In this document: positions 35,610 through 44,437 of the stretch, one piece after another | Numbering within the stretch: position 1 is the stretch's first letter | Layout of the letters: the number at the start of each line of letters is the position of its first letter | Assembly (NCBI RefSeq): GCF_013266735.1 | Contig: NZ_JABSNU010000012.1 | Coordinates: 62,001 to 126,000, forward strand | Source: Pedobacter foliorum | Lineage (GTDB): Bacteria > Bacteroidota > Bacteroidia > Sphingobacteriales > Sphingobacteriaceae | Direction of reading: 5' to 3' | Length of the DNA: 64,000 nt | The notes under the pieces: model-generated | Database searches by the model: none | What the model saw: the letters and a program-made list of their open reading frames with translations, nothing else | Told to the model about the DNA's origin: nothing | Position numbers and translations under genes: made by a program

Positions 35610-36740
35610 ATGACTACACAAACATTTGCAGAGAAGATTGCTAAGGCACAAGATTTTCTGCCCATAAATGGAACTGACTACATAGAATTTTATGTAGGAA
35701 ACGCCAAACAGGCTGCCCATTTTTATAAGACAGCATTTGGATTTCAATCGCTGGCATATGCGGGTCCCGAAACGGGAGTTCGTGATCGGGCATCTTATGT
35801 TTTGCAACAGGGAAAGATTAGGTTGGTATTAACCACCGGATTAAAATCAGATAGTCAGATAACGGAGCATGTAAAAAAACATGGGGATGCGGTTAAAGTA
35901 TTAGCCCTGTGGGTAGATGATGCCTACAGCGCTTTTGAAGAAACTACCAAACGTGGTGCAAAACCTTACCTAGAGCCTGTTACAAAAACTGATGAGCATG
36001 GCGAAGTGCGCATGTCTGGTATTTATACTTATGGTGAAACTGTTCACATGTTTATTGAGCGTAAGAATTACAACGGTTCTTTTTTACCGGGATACCGGGA
36101 TTGGAAAAGCGACTATAACCCTATTGAAACAGGCCTGCTTTACATAGACCACTGTGTTGGGAATGTTGGCTGGAACAGGATGAATGAAACTGTTAAATGG
36201 TACGAAGATGTAATGGGCTTTGTAAATATCCTCTCCTTTGACGATAAACAAATCAACACTGAATATTCAGCGCTGATGAGCAAGGTAATGAGTAATGGAA
36301 ACGGTTATTCTAAATTCCCAATTAATGAACCGGCCGAGGGTAAAAAGAAATCACAGATTGAAGAATATCTGGAATTTTATGAAGGTGAAGGGGTGCAACA
36401 TATTGCTGTAGCAACAAAAGATATTTTAGCTACAGTAAAAGACTTAAAGGCTCGAGGGGTTGAGTTTTTAAGTGCACCCCCGGAAGCCTATTATAGCATG
36501 ATGCCGGAACGTGTTGGAGAAATTGATGAAGAAATAGCACAATTAAAAGAACTTGGAATTCTGGTAGATTGCGACGAAGAGGGATATTTGCTGCAAATAT
36601 TTACAAAACCTGTAGAAGATAGACCTACCCTATTCTTTGAAATTATACAACGCAAGGGAGCTCAATCCTTTGGTGCCGGGAATTTTAAAGCACTATTCGA
36701 ATCTTTGGAGCGTGAACAGGAATTAAGAGGAAATTTATAA
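35610..36740 (+). CDS. hppD: 4-hydroxyphenylpyruvate dioxygenase
   Basis: Converts 4-hydroxyphenylpyruvate to homogentisate. The 376-residue protein has two vicinal-oxygen-chelate domains. The Fe(II) ligands are seen as His in YIDHCVGNV, His in GVQHIAVAT and Glu in LFFEIIQRKG. The C-terminal helix SFGAGNFKALFESLEREQELRG gates the active site in this family. It sits directly downstream of homogentisate dioxygenase and is followed by a hairpin terminator, so the two genes are one transcription unit. Confidence 0.94.
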   Translation: MTTQTFAEKIAKAQDFLPINGTDYIEFYVGNAKQAAHFYKTAFGFQSLAYAGPETGVRDRASYVLQQGKIRLVLTTGLKSDSQITEHVKKHGDAVKVLALWVDDAYSAFEETTKRGAKPYLEPVTKTDEHGEVRMSGIYTYGETVHMFIERKNYNGSFLPGYRDWKSDYNPIETGLLYIDHCVGNVGWNRMNETVKWYEDVMGFVNILSFDDKQINTEYSALMSKVMSNGNGYSKFPINEPAEGKKKSQIEEYLEFYEGEGVQHIAVATKDILATVKDLKARGVEFLSAPPEAYYSMMPERVGEIDEEIAQLKELGILVDCDEEGYLLQIFTKPVEDRPTLFFEIIQRKGAQSFGAGNFKALFESLEREQELRGNL

Positions 36741-36763
36741 CTTTTAATAGATTAACCTAGAAG

Positions 36764-36787
36764 AAGGGCATTTAAAAAAATGCCCTT
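36764..36787 (+). terminator. hairpin terminator after hppD
   Basis: AAGGGCATTT (36764-36773) pairs with AAATGCCCTT (36778-36787) around a 4-base A loop and continues into TTTTT. The first ATG of the following open frame (36780) is inside this stem, so it is not the true start of the next gene. Confidence 0.85.
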
Positions 36788-36854
36788 TTTTAATGTACTT
36801 CCTTTTCATTTAAAAAAAATGGCTATTTTCGGGCTTCAAGGCTATAATGTGGAA

Positions 36855-37775
36855 ATGGAAATCAATAGAGTTAACAGGATAGTGCTGTTTTTTACACATT
36901 TTAAAGCAGCTTTTATATTATTTCAAAAAAACGACCCCTTACGTTTAGCTGGAGCTACAGCCTTTTTCGCAAATTTTGCATTACCCCCTATTTTGATAAT
37001 ACTAATAAGATTGTTTGGTTATTTTATCGACAGAAAAATCCTTGCATCCAGAATGTTTGAGCGCTTAGCAAATATTTTAGATGACTCAAGTACCGGACAA
37101 ATAAGACAAACACTAAGAAACATCAGAGGAATTGATCATGAATGGTATGCTACCTTATTAAGCTTTATCTTTTTCTTATTTGTTGCAACCACACTCTTCA
37201 CGGTAATTAAGAATTCTATGGATCAGATTTGGTCTATAGCAAATAAGGAACATGCCGGTTTTATGTTTAAAATGAGACTAAGAGCTCGCTCAATGGTCAT
37301 CATTTTATTAGCCGGACTTTTATTTACAATGGGTTTTATTACCGATAGTATTCAGGCATTTATTGGTTCTTACATAAATACTGCCGCTCCTACTTTCGGT
37401 AAAGTATTCCTATCCATATTAAATCAGCTTCTATTTATTGCTATCGTAATGATCTGGTTTACTGTATTATTTAGATTTCTAACTAATGGCAGACCAACCT
37501 GGAAGGCCGCACTAAAAGGCGGACTACTAACAGCAGTATTATTCACCATAGGAAAATACATTTTAAGAATTATGCTTCCTTTAAGTGGAATCGGAAATAT
37601 TTATGGTACTTCCGGCTCAATTGTTTTGATCATGCTCTTTGTGTTCTACTCCTCTTTCATATTCTATTTTGGAGCTTGTTACATTAAGGTATTGAGTGAC
37701 TCCAAAGAAACCCCTATACGCCCAATAAAAGGGGCATTCCAGTATGAAATAAAAGAAGTATTAAAGAATGCTTAG
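36855..37775 (+). CDS. YihY/BrkB-family inner-membrane protein
   Basis: A membrane protein with six hydrophobic helices and the YihY/BrkB (formerly RNase BN) family patterns: LRLAGATAFFANFALPPILI near the start, then GRPTWKAALKGGLLTAVLFTIGKYIL and FYSSFIFYFGACYIKVL at the end. The molecular role of the family is not established; it was misassigned as RNase BN in the past. The frame is open from 36780 within the terminator. In-frame ATGs at 36819 and 36855 are both possible; 36855 gives 306 residues and is preceded by GGAA, so I chose it with modest confidence. The 3' end overlaps the convergent small gene by 4 bases. Confidence 0.82.
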   Translation: MEINRVNRIVLFFTHFKAAFILFQKNDPLRLAGATAFFANFALPPILIILIRLFGYFIDRKILASRMFERLANILDDSSTGQIRQTLRNIRGIDHEWYATLLSFIFFLFVATTLFTVIKNSMDQIWSIANKEHAGFMFKMRLRARSMVIILLAGLLFTMGFITDSIQAFIGSYINTAAPTFGKVFLSILNQLLFIAIVMIWFTVLFRFLTNGRPTWKAALKGGLLTAVLFTIGKYILRIMLPLSGIGNIYGTSGSIVLIMLFVFYSSFIFYFGACYIKVLSDSKETPIRPIKGAFQYEIKEVLKNA

Positions 37776-38053
37776 CATACCTGAGGCTTGGAGATCTGCT
37801 CGAACCCATGCATTTCAAATACCGCCAGTTTACTTAATAAATTGTAATGTAGTGTACCGAAAAAGTTAATAATTCCATCTTTGTTTTTACCCTCGATACA
37901 GATAGTCTCTTTTACAATTTCCTGGTGTTCTAATTTCTGATCAGTTAGAAGGACATCTTCATCCTGAATTTTCACATCATCAGCTTCAATTGAGAACTGA
38001 TTTAGCAGCTTAGAAAAGCTTTGGCCGTTTAGCAATAGTTCTTTGATATTCAT
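37772..38053 (-). CDS. hypothetical protein, 93 residues
   Basis: I do not recognise a family. The product is soluble, without signal peptide, and rich in Asp/Glu and Leu in the first half (FSIEADDVKIQDEDVLL). The ATG at 38053 (MNIKELLLNG) is chosen over a TTG two codons upstream. It overlaps the end of the convergent YihY gene by 4 bases and lies 112 bases upstream (on the minus strand) of nothing else but a terminator for the next gene. The coding likelihood is supported by good codon patterns and the clean start. Confidence 0.6.
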   Translation of the reverse strand: MNIKELLLNGQSFSKLLNQFSIEADDVKIQDEDVLLTDQKLEHQEIVKETICIEGKNKDGIINFFGTLHYNLLSKLAVFEMHGFEQISKPQVC

Positions 38054-38106
38054 GATCAATTTGAATTAAGTTAGGGAGGAAAGCAACATCAATTTTAAAG
38101 CCAAAA

Positions 38107-38138
38107 AAAAGGGTAAAACAACTAATGTTTACCCTTTT
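38107..38138 (-). terminator. hairpin terminator after the PorT-like barrel gene
   Basis: AAAAGGGTAAA (38107-38117) pairs with TTTACCCTTTT (38128-38138). On the minus strand the stem is followed by a run of eight T (complement of 38103-38110), a strong terminator for the gene at 38166-38753. Confidence 0.85.
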
Positions 38139-38165
38139 ACAATAAATGTTAATAACTTATTATTT

Positions 38166-38753
38166 CTAGAATAACCTGTAGGCCAGCCCTAACGTAAATA
38201 AGCTAAGTTTTGCATCATTGTAGCCGTCTTTACCAATTTTAGAAAGTCCGGTTTCATATCTTAAATCAAGACCTAAATTTCCGATGTCTAAACCTGCGCC
38301 AAATTGCCATGCGAAATTTTGTCCTTTAAAGTTCCCCTTAAATACATCACCAGCGGCTTGTCCGAACGACTGTTCATCATCCAGGATAAAAGAAACCACA
38401 GGTCCGGTGTTTAACCTGATGCCAACACCAGCAGCACCTATTTTTGTACCTACCAAAACCGGTACATCAAGGCTGGTAAATTTCACTTTATTTTCATCAC
38501 CATTGCTAGCTTTTAATGTTGTGTTTTTTCCAGTTAAGTAAAGCTCTGGTTGTAAATGGATACCTGCGGCACCAATACGAGCCCATAAACCTGCGTAATA
38601 GCCTGCCCTGTTGTCGCTGCTAAAAGTGTTGTCGGTACTTAGTTTAGAAAGATTGGTTCCTGCTTTTAGTCCCAATTGGAAACTAGGCAATACCTGGCTA
38701 AATGCCACCAGATTGAAACACACAAATAATGCAGACAAGATTAATTTTTTCAT
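38166..38753 (-). CDS. PorT-family outer-membrane beta-barrel protein
   Basis: The 195-residue product has a signal peptide (about 19 residues, cleavage after AFSQ) and the usual start of PorT-like barrels, FQLGLKAGTNLSKLS, followed by YYAGLWARIG and a C-terminal LGLAYRLF. An eight-stranded barrel in the outer membrane is expected; no specific role is known. It faces the histidine kinase gene across a 158-base gap that carries a pair of TACGTA-centred inverted repeats. Terminated by a strong hairpin at 38107-38138. Confidence 0.85.
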   Translation of the reverse strand: MKKLILSALFVCFNLVAFSQVLPSFQLGLKAGTNLSKLSTDNTFSSDNRAGYYAGLWARIGAAGIHLQPELYLTGKNTTLKASNGDENKVKFTSLDVPVLVGTKIGAAGVGIRLNTGPVVSFILDDEQSFGQAAGDVFKGNFKGQNFAWQFGAGLDIGNLGLDLRYETGLSKIGKDGYNDAKLSLFTLGLAYRLF

Positions 38754-38787
38754 ATTAGAATGATTAGGATTATATTAATTAACTAAT

Positions 38788-38837
38788 AACTACGTAAAAT
38801 TAAGAATATTTTTAATTTGTAACTAAATTACGTAGTT
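38788..38837. promoter_or_regulatory. paired ACTACGTA inverted repeat between barrel gene and histidine kinase
   Basis: AACTACGTAA (38788-38797) and its exact reverse complement TTACGTAGTT (38828-38837) have centres 40 bases apart, about four helical turns. Both carry the palindrome TACGTA. Placement in a divergent promoter gap suggests two sites for one dimeric regulator. The regulator is not identified. Confidence 0.5.
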
Positions 38838-38911
38838 TTATCTTAAAAAGACTAATATCTAAATCGGTATTAGAACTGTACTCCCTCATTGTTATTACCA
38901 TACCAGTTTAA

Positions 38912-40684
38912 ATGGATTTTACGTTTAATTTATACGCGATTGTTCTAATTTTCTTTGGTGCTCTAGCACTCTTGCTTTCCTATTATATTTATAAAAAGGA
39001 AGGAGGAGCCGTTAGGATTTTTGGCCTGCTTATGCTCTCCAGTGCCATATGGTCATTAGGCTATGGTTTTGAATTAGCTAGCCCAATACTAGAGCAGGCA
39101 AAATTCTTTGTAAACATTGAATATCTAGGTATCTCTACCATTCCTTTAAACTGGCTTCTCTTCTGTTTAAAACTATCTGGAAAGGAAAGGTGGTATAAGC
39201 AAAAAATCAATATTTCAATACAAGTAGCAATAGCTATTATTGTTACGTTAGTGGTCTGGACCAATGATCTCCATCACCTTCATTTTAAAGGCTTCCATAT
39301 GGACACCACGGGAGAATTTCCAATGTTTGCCCTTGAAATGGGGCCATTCTACTGGATATTCACAATATACTTCTATGTGCTACTAGGAATAGGGAGTTAC
39401 TTATTGATCACTACCTTTCGCAAATCAGACCCAATTTACAAGAAACAAAACTACAGCATAATTATAGCTGCCTTTATACCATGGGTAGCAAACCTCGCTT
39501 ATTTTTTCGGCTTTAGGCCGTTTGGTGATTTAGACATTACACCCTTTTCTTTTATAATCACGGTATTCTTAATCTCAATTTCTATTTATCGTTTCAAGTT
39601 ATTTGATATTTTACCCGTTGCCAGAGAGAAAGCGCTAGAACTAATGCAAGATGGTTTCGCTATTCTAGATAGTAAAAATAGGATAATTGATTATAACTCT
39701 GCTTTCAGAAAGTACTTGTTAGATTTTAAAGAAAACAAGATAATGGGGGCGCAAATCGAGCTGCTTTTCCCTGATCAGCAAAAACTGCTTGTATTGATAA
39801 ATGAGCGTCAGTCGGGAAAAATTGAGTTGAAAGTTCAAAACTCTGCAGGATCATTTGATTTGGAGGCTGAGATTAAAACGCTGAACCAAAATCACTTAAA
39901 ATTAAATAGTGAAGCCGTTATTATAAAACTACAAGATCTAACAGCACTTAGAGAAGAAGCTTTAAAATCTAAAGCTCAAACGGAGGAACTTCAACAATTA
40001 AATCAGCTTAAAGACAGGATATTTTCGATAATAGCTCATGATTTAAGAGGGCCTCTAATTAACCTTTCGGAAATAATAAAAATGACCTCAGATGATATGA
40101 TTACCATTGAGGAATTTAAAGTACTTGCCCCTACGCTTAGCAGAGATATTTCTTATACAACCGACCTTTTAGATAATATTTTGCATTGGTCCAGAAGTCA
40201 ATTAAAAGGCTACGGAATTAACAAAGTTTTTTTTGACCTCAAAAGTATGCTTGTTAATGAAATCAACTATCATTTACCGGTAGCCAAAGCAAAAAACGTT
40301 CAAATTATACAGGATGTATTTCCTGGTGAAATGGTCTATGCAGATAGGTTAATGATCCAGATTGTGGTTAGAAACATCTTAAATAATGCCATTAAATTTT
40401 GTAATGAAAATTGCAAAATACACATTACCGCAGTATATAAAACAGATGGTTTTATTGAACTCTGCATAGAAGACAATGGCATTGGAATGTCGGAAAGTGT
40501 ACTCAAAAAAATGTTTAATGGTGAAGGTGCATCAACACGTGGTACAATGAATGAGAAAGGTACCGGCCTGGGTTTAGTAATATGTAAAGAATTTATTGAA
40601 AAAAATGATGGAAAATTAATCGTAAAAAGTGAAATAGGTAAAGGCTCTAGCTTTTACATTTATTTACCGGTTGATGTGAAATAG
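38912..40684 (+). CDS. sensor histidine kinase with 7TM input domain and PAS
   Basis: The 590-residue protein has seven hydrophobic helices in the first 225 residues (the histidine-kinase N-terminal 7TM region), a PAS domain (about 235-345; LMQDGFAILDSKNRIIDYN), a HisKA dimerisation helix with the phospho-accepting His376 in SIIAHDLRGPL, and a HATPase domain (N box NILNNAIKFCNE, G1 DNGIGM, G2 GTGLGLVICKEF). It is an integral-membrane kinase that would sense a membrane or periplasmic signal. No response regulator gene is adjacent, so it is an orphan. It is divergent from the PorT-like barrel gene. A near-perfect inverted repeat follows the stop. Confidence 0.92.
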   Translation: MDFTFNLYAIVLIFFGALALLLSYYIYKKEGGAVRIFGLLMLSSAIWSLGYGFELASPILEQAKFFVNIEYLGISTIPLNWLLFCLKLSGKERWYKQKINISIQVAIAIIVTLVVWTNDLHHLHFKGFHMDTTGEFPMFALEMGPFYWIFTIYFYVLLGIGSYLLITTFRKSDPIYKKQNYSIIIAAFIPWVANLAYFFGFRPFGDLDITPFSFIITVFLISISIYRFKLFDILPVAREKALELMQDGFAILDSKNRIIDYNSAFRKYLLDFKENKIMGAQIELLFPDQQKLLVLINERQSGKIELKVQNSAGSFDLEAEIKTLNQNHLKLNSEAVIIKLQDLTALREEALKSKAQTEELQQLNQLKDRIFSIIAHDLRGPLINLSEIIKMTSDDMITIEEFKVLAPTLSRDISYTTDLLDNILHWSRSQLKGYGINKVFFDLKSMLVNEINYHLPVAKAKNVQIIQDVFPGEMVYADRLMIQIVVRNILNNAIKFCNENCKIHITAVYKTDGFIELCIEDNGIGMSESVLKKMFNGEGASTRGTMNEKGTGLGLVICKEFIEKNDGKLIVKSEIGKGSSFYIYLPVDVK

Positions 40685-40713
40685 AAATACCTCAAAATTG
40701 GAGGCATTTCTAT
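40681..40713. terminator. bidirectional hairpin between kinase and 99-residue gene
   Basis: Arms 40681-40693 and 40701-40713 pair over 13 bases with one mismatch, and overlap the kinase stop codon. T-runs are weak on both sides, so its strength is uncertain. Confidence 0.5.
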
Positions 40714-40726
40714 TTAAACTACACCT

Positions 40727-41026
40727 TTATTTCCCTGATACAGCATTTATAGCTTGCTGTTCTTTCAATGCGTCAACATTGTTTTTATCACCAAAGTTTT
40801 GGGTTTTGTCGGCAAAATAATCTAGTATACCAACAATAGTATCCAAGTTATCAGAAACCCTTTGGTGCATATCAGTTAGATCTTTATCTAATCTTTTGTC
40901 TCCGAGCTCAATGTTATCAACTTCAATTTTCCCTATCTTCTGAATAATTGCCTGTTGAGAGTGTTGTAAGTCTTCTAATTCTCTTACGATTTTCTGCATC
41001 AATTCAAACTTCTTTAAAGTATCCAT
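40727..41026 (-). CDS. hypothetical coiled-coil protein, 99 residues
   Basis: I do not recognise a family. The product is highly charged and predicted to be helical throughout, with heptad-like spacing (FELMQKIVRELEDLQHSQQAIIQKIGKIE), no signal peptide and no membrane segment. It resembles small cytosolic coiled-coil proteins. It is convergent with the histidine kinase and divergent from the TPR protein gene. Coding potential is good, but function is open. Confidence 0.6.
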   Translation of the reverse strand: MDTLKKFELMQKIVRELEDLQHSQQAIIQKIGKIEVDNIELGDKRLDKDLTDMHQRVSDNLDTIVGILDYFADKTQNFGDKNNVDALKEQQAINAVSGK

Positions 41027-41152
41027 ATTCGTATTTTAATTAAGATTAACATTCAATTTATATTATAATTCAACCAATTACCCTGCCAATATGTTTTGTT
41101 TTTTTATAACAGAGTCGCGAATGTGTCGCTATGTAACCAATAATTTAGATGT

Positions 41153-41160
41153 TAAATTTG
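41153..41160 (+). promoter_or_regulatory. -7 promoter box for the TPR protein gene
   Basis: TAAATTTG, a perfect TAnnTTTG match, 48 bases upstream of the ATG at 41209. No clear -33 TTG at the right distance. Confidence 0.4.
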
Positions 41161-41208
41161 CATTCCTAACAAATAACTAATACTTTAGTTGTTCAAAACA
41201 TAACTAGT

Positions 41209-42354
41209 ATGAAAAGAGCACTTCTTCTATTTTTTGCAGTCGTTTCCTGTCAGATCACTTATGCACAAGACAAACCTGTCCTTGATAAAGAAAAACTACT
41301 GGAATATTATCAAACGCAAAAATATACTGATGCTGCACAGTACTTACAAAGTGTTTTTACCGAAGACACTCAGGATGAGAAAGAAATATCTCAGCTTGCT
41401 TATGCCAATATGATGGCTGGCAAACTACCTGAGGCAGAAAAAAACTATTTAAAGTTGCTGGAGAAACAACCTCAAAGTTTACCTGTATTGTTTAGTCTTG
41501 CAAACATAAACCTTAGAAGAGGTCAGGATGAAAAAGCCAAAAACTATTACATGGATATCCTGAAGATAGACAGCACTAACTTTACAGTATACAAGCAGCT
41601 GGCTAGCTTAAACAAAGGAGAAATGAACATTGCTAAAGTAGTTTACCTCGAAAAAGCCAATGCAATAAACCCTACTGACGCCGACGTGGTATTTGATCTA
41701 TGTGAAATATATTTCAAATCGAACTTTTTTGATAAAGCAAGCAATATACTTGAGCCGGCTTTAAGTGCAGACAGCACGAATCTTCAATTGTTAAAAATGA
41801 AAATGCCAATCAGCATGGCAAAAAAGAAATATGATGAGTCTATCCAAACAGGACAAAAAATATTGAGTTATGGAGACAGCTCAACCTTTGTACTTAACAA
41901 CCTTGGTAAATCTTACTTCTTTCTTTTAGACTATAAAAATGCTTTAAAGAGCTTTTTGGCAATAGAAAGTAAATCGATGGACAGTGAAACCTTGTATTAC
42001 AGTATTGGACTTAGCTACAGAGGATTAAAAGACTACAAAAGCGCAATACCTTATTTGGAAAAAGCCATACAAGAAGGTATATCTACAAAAATAGCTAGCT
42101 ATTATGGCTTGCTTGGTGATTCCTTTGAAAATGTAAATAAGAATACCGAGGCAAATGCATCCTATAAAAAAGGCCTCCAATTTGAAAATAATGGAAGCCT
42201 CTTGTATAATATTGCTTTAGTTTATGAAACCAAGCTTAGTGATAAGAAAAGTGCAATAGACTATTACGAGCAGTATTTAAAGACAATTAATGACAAAGAA
42301 CAACCTAAACTAATTGGCTTTATCAAAAATAAGATTACTGAATTAAAAAGGTAA
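41209..42354 (+). CDS. secreted tetratricopeptide-repeat protein
   Basis: The 381-residue product has a signal peptide (about 19 residues, cleavage near TYAQ) and then consists of tandem TPR units of about 34 residues (for example AYANMMAGKLPEAEKNYLKL, LFSLANINLRRGQDEKAKNYY, SIGLSYRGLKDYKSAIPYLEKA). TPR arrays bind partner proteins; a periplasmic scaffold role is inferred. It abuts the riboflavin synthase stop with no spacing (42354 against 42355), a tail-to-tail arrangement without room for a terminator. Confidence 0.85.
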   Translation: MKRALLLFFAVVSCQITYAQDKPVLDKEKLLEYYQTQKYTDAAQYLQSVFTEDTQDEKEISQLAYANMMAGKLPEAEKNYLKLLEKQPQSLPVLFSLANINLRRGQDEKAKNYYMDILKIDSTNFTVYKQLASLNKGEMNIAKVVYLEKANAINPTDADVVFDLCEIYFKSNFFDKASNILEPALSADSTNLQLLKMKMPISMAKKKYDESIQTGQKILSYGDSSTFVLNNLGKSYFFLLDYKNALKSFLAIESKSMDSETLYYSIGLSYRGLKDYKSAIPYLEKAIQEGISTKIASYYGLLGDSFENVNKNTEANASYKKGLQFENNGSLLYNIALVYETKLSDKKSAIDYYEQYLKTINDKEQPKLIGFIKNKITELKR

Positions 42355-42939
42355 CTACCTGTTTACCAATCTTGCAACATACTTACCAATAATATCAAAC
42401 TCAAGGTTAACAGTATCACCTACGTTAACCTCATGTAAATTAGTATGTTCAAACGTGTAAGGTATAATGAATACCGAGAACTCGTCAATTTCTGAATTTA
42501 CTACAGTTAAACTGATTCCATTAACAGATACAGAACCCTTTTCTACTGTAACATTGCCATTCTGAGAGTCATATTTAAAACGGTACTCCCAACTTCCATC
42601 TAACTCAGTCCGTTTAATACATACGGCTGTTTGATCTACATGGCCTTGAACAATATGTCCGTCCAATCTTCCATTCATTAGCATGCAACGTTCCAAATTC
42701 ACCTTGTTCCCTACCTTTAACTCATCAAGATTACTTTTCTGAAGAGTTTCTTCAATTGCGGTAACAGTATGCGTATCTTCAGACAAGGCAACAACAGTTA
42801 AACACACTCCATTATGCGAAACACTTTGATCTATTTTTAGCTCGTTGCTTAAATTCGATTTCACAATATAATGTCGGTTTGTTCCCTCTGATACTATATC
42901 TGTTACCTCTCCAAGTGTTTCTATTATTCCTGTAAACAT
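42355..42939 (-). CDS. ribE: riboflavin synthase, alpha chain
   Basis: Dismutes two 6,7-dimethyl-8-ribityllumazine to riboflavin. The 194-residue protein shows the two lumazine-binding repeats: MFTGIIETLGEV and NGVCLTV in the first half, then GHIVQGHVDQTA and VNGISLTVV in the second. The length is typical. It follows accC after 5 bases, so it is probably in an operon with it and ltaE upstream. I see no FMN riboswitch near this gene, consistent with it being internal to an operon. Confidence 0.94.
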   Translation of the reverse strand: MFTGIIETLGEVTDIVSEGTNRHYIVKSNLSNELKIDQSVSHNGVCLTVVALSEDTHTVTAIEETLQKSNLDELKVGNKVNLERCMLMNGRLDGHIVQGHVDQTAVCIKRTELDGSWEYRFKYDSQNGNVTVEKGSVSVNGISLTVVNSEIDEFSVFIIPYTFEHTNLHEVNVGDTVNLEFDIIGKYVARLVNR

Positions 42940-42944
42940 ATTTA

Positions 42945-44429
42945 TTAATTAAACTTAACTCTGTTTTTTCTCCAATTACTTATTGCAGTAGTCTGATCTT
43001 GCGACTGCATTACTTTTGGCTTTTTCAATGAAAGTACGGCAATTAATGCTGCCATAAGCGCTTCATCTTCGTCCTCATGCTTCAAACTATCGGCATTAAA
43101 ATATTTACTTACAAAATGAGTATCAAACTTACCCTCCTTAAAAGCATTATGCTGCATTACAAATTTCCCAAAAGCAAGTGTAGTTTTTATACCTGTAATG
43201 TCATATTCATCGATAGCTCTAATCATCCGTTCTATGGCCTCTTCCCTATCCTTGCCATAGGTAATTAATTTAGCAATCATCGGATCATAGTAAATTGGAA
43301 TTTCCATGCCTTGCTTAAAACCGTCATCTACACGTACTCCATTGCCTTTTGGCGTACTATAAGTTTGCAATACCCCAATGTCGGGCAAGAAATTATTTTG
43401 CGGATCTTCGGCATAAACCCTCAGCTCCAATGCGTGTCCGTTAATCTTTAAGTCTTCTTGTTTATAGGAAAGCTTTTCCCCTCTGGCAATCTTAATCTGC
43501 TCTTTTACAAGATCTAACCCTGTTATCATTTCGGTTACAGGGTGCTCCACCTGAAGCCTGGTATTCATTTCAAGGAAGAAGAAATCAAGGTTTTCATCCA
43601 AAATAAACTCCACCGTTCCCGCGCCTACATAATTTACAGATCGGGCTACATCTACAGCACAGGCTCCCATCTTATCTCTTATTTCTTGAGTTAAAATACT
43701 GGATGGCGCTTCTTCAATTACTTTCTGATGTCGCCTTTGAATAGAGCATTCACGCTCAAAAAAATGAACAATATTACCATGAGTATCGCCAAGAACCTGA
43801 ATTTCTATATGTCGAGGAGACGAAACATACCGCTCAATAAATACAGATCCATCGCCGAATGCAGAGGTTGCTTCACTTACTGCCAATTGCATTTGCTCTT
43901 CAAAGTCAGCGGCCTGTTCTACTACTCTCATACCTTTACCGCCACCACCGGCGGCAGCCTTAATTAAAATAGGGAAACCAACTTCAACCGCTCTTCTCTT
44001 AGCTTCTTCAACATCGGTAATGGCTTCTTCAGTTCCGGGAACCATAGGGATATTATATTTCAAAGCAGCGGCTTTGGCCGACAACTTATTCCCCATAATT
44101 TCCATAGCCTCAGGAGTTGGCCCAATCAGTGTTAATCCCGACTCTTTAACCAACCTCGCAAAGCCGGCATTCTCAGATAAGAACCCATAACCCGGATGTA
44201 TTGCTTCTGCACCGGTAACTTTACAAGCATCAATAATTTTTTGTCCTACTAAATAAGATTGATTAGATGGAGCCGGGCCAATACAAATTGCCTCATCAGC
44301 ATAAAGTACATGCAATGCTTCTCTATCAGCTTCAGAATATACAGCAACTGTTTTTATTCCCATTTCACGAGCCGAACGCATAATGCGCAAAGCGATTTCA
44401 CCCCTATTGGCTACAAGAATTTTATTCAT
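42945..44429 (-). CDS. accC: biotin carboxylase subunit (acetyl/acyl-CoA carboxylase)
   Basis: ATP-dependent carboxylation of biotin on a carrier protein. In the 494-residue protein the start is the typical NKILVANRGEIALRIMRSA; ATP-grasp motifs KAAAGGGGKGMR, ERECSIQRRHQKVIEE and EMNTRLQVEHPVTE are complete. It is about 45 residues longer than E. coli AccC, with an acidic linker (HEDEDEAL) and a basic end, but there is no biotinyl domain. No accB gene is adjacent, so it could serve either acetyl-CoA or a propionyl/acyl-CoA carboxylase whose other subunits are elsewhere. Confidence 0.9.
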   Translation of the reverse strand: MNKILVANRGEIALRIMRSAREMGIKTVAVYSEADREALHVLYADEAICIGPAPSNQSYLVGQKIIDACKVTGAEAIHPGYGFLSENAGFARLVKESGLTLIGPTPEAMEIMGNKLSAKAAALKYNIPMVPGTEEAITDVEEAKRRAVEVGFPILIKAAAGGGGKGMRVVEQAADFEEQMQLAVSEATSAFGDGSVFIERYVSSPRHIEIQVLGDTHGNIVHFFERECSIQRRHQKVIEEAPSSILTQEIRDKMGACAVDVARSVNYVGAGTVEFILDENLDFFFLEMNTRLQVEHPVTEMITGLDLVKEQIKIARGEKLSYKQEDLKINGHALELRVYAEDPQNNFLPDIGVLQTYSTPKGNGVRVDDGFKQGMEIPIYYDPMIAKLITYGKDREEAIERMIRAIDEYDITGIKTTLAFGKFVMQHNAFKEGKFDTHFVSKYFNADSLKHEDEDEALMAALIAVLSLKKPKVMQSQDQTTAISNWRKNRVKFN

Positions 44430-44437
44430 TAGTAAAG

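Noticed and set aside
36780..36854. ATG at 36780 as the start of the YihY gene
   Set aside because: It lies inside the right arm of the hppD terminator hairpin, and the extra 25 residues are not conserved in style with the family.
42355..42945. FMN riboswitch in front of riboflavin synthase
   Set aside because: Only 5 bases separate it from accC, which leaves no room for an aptamer.
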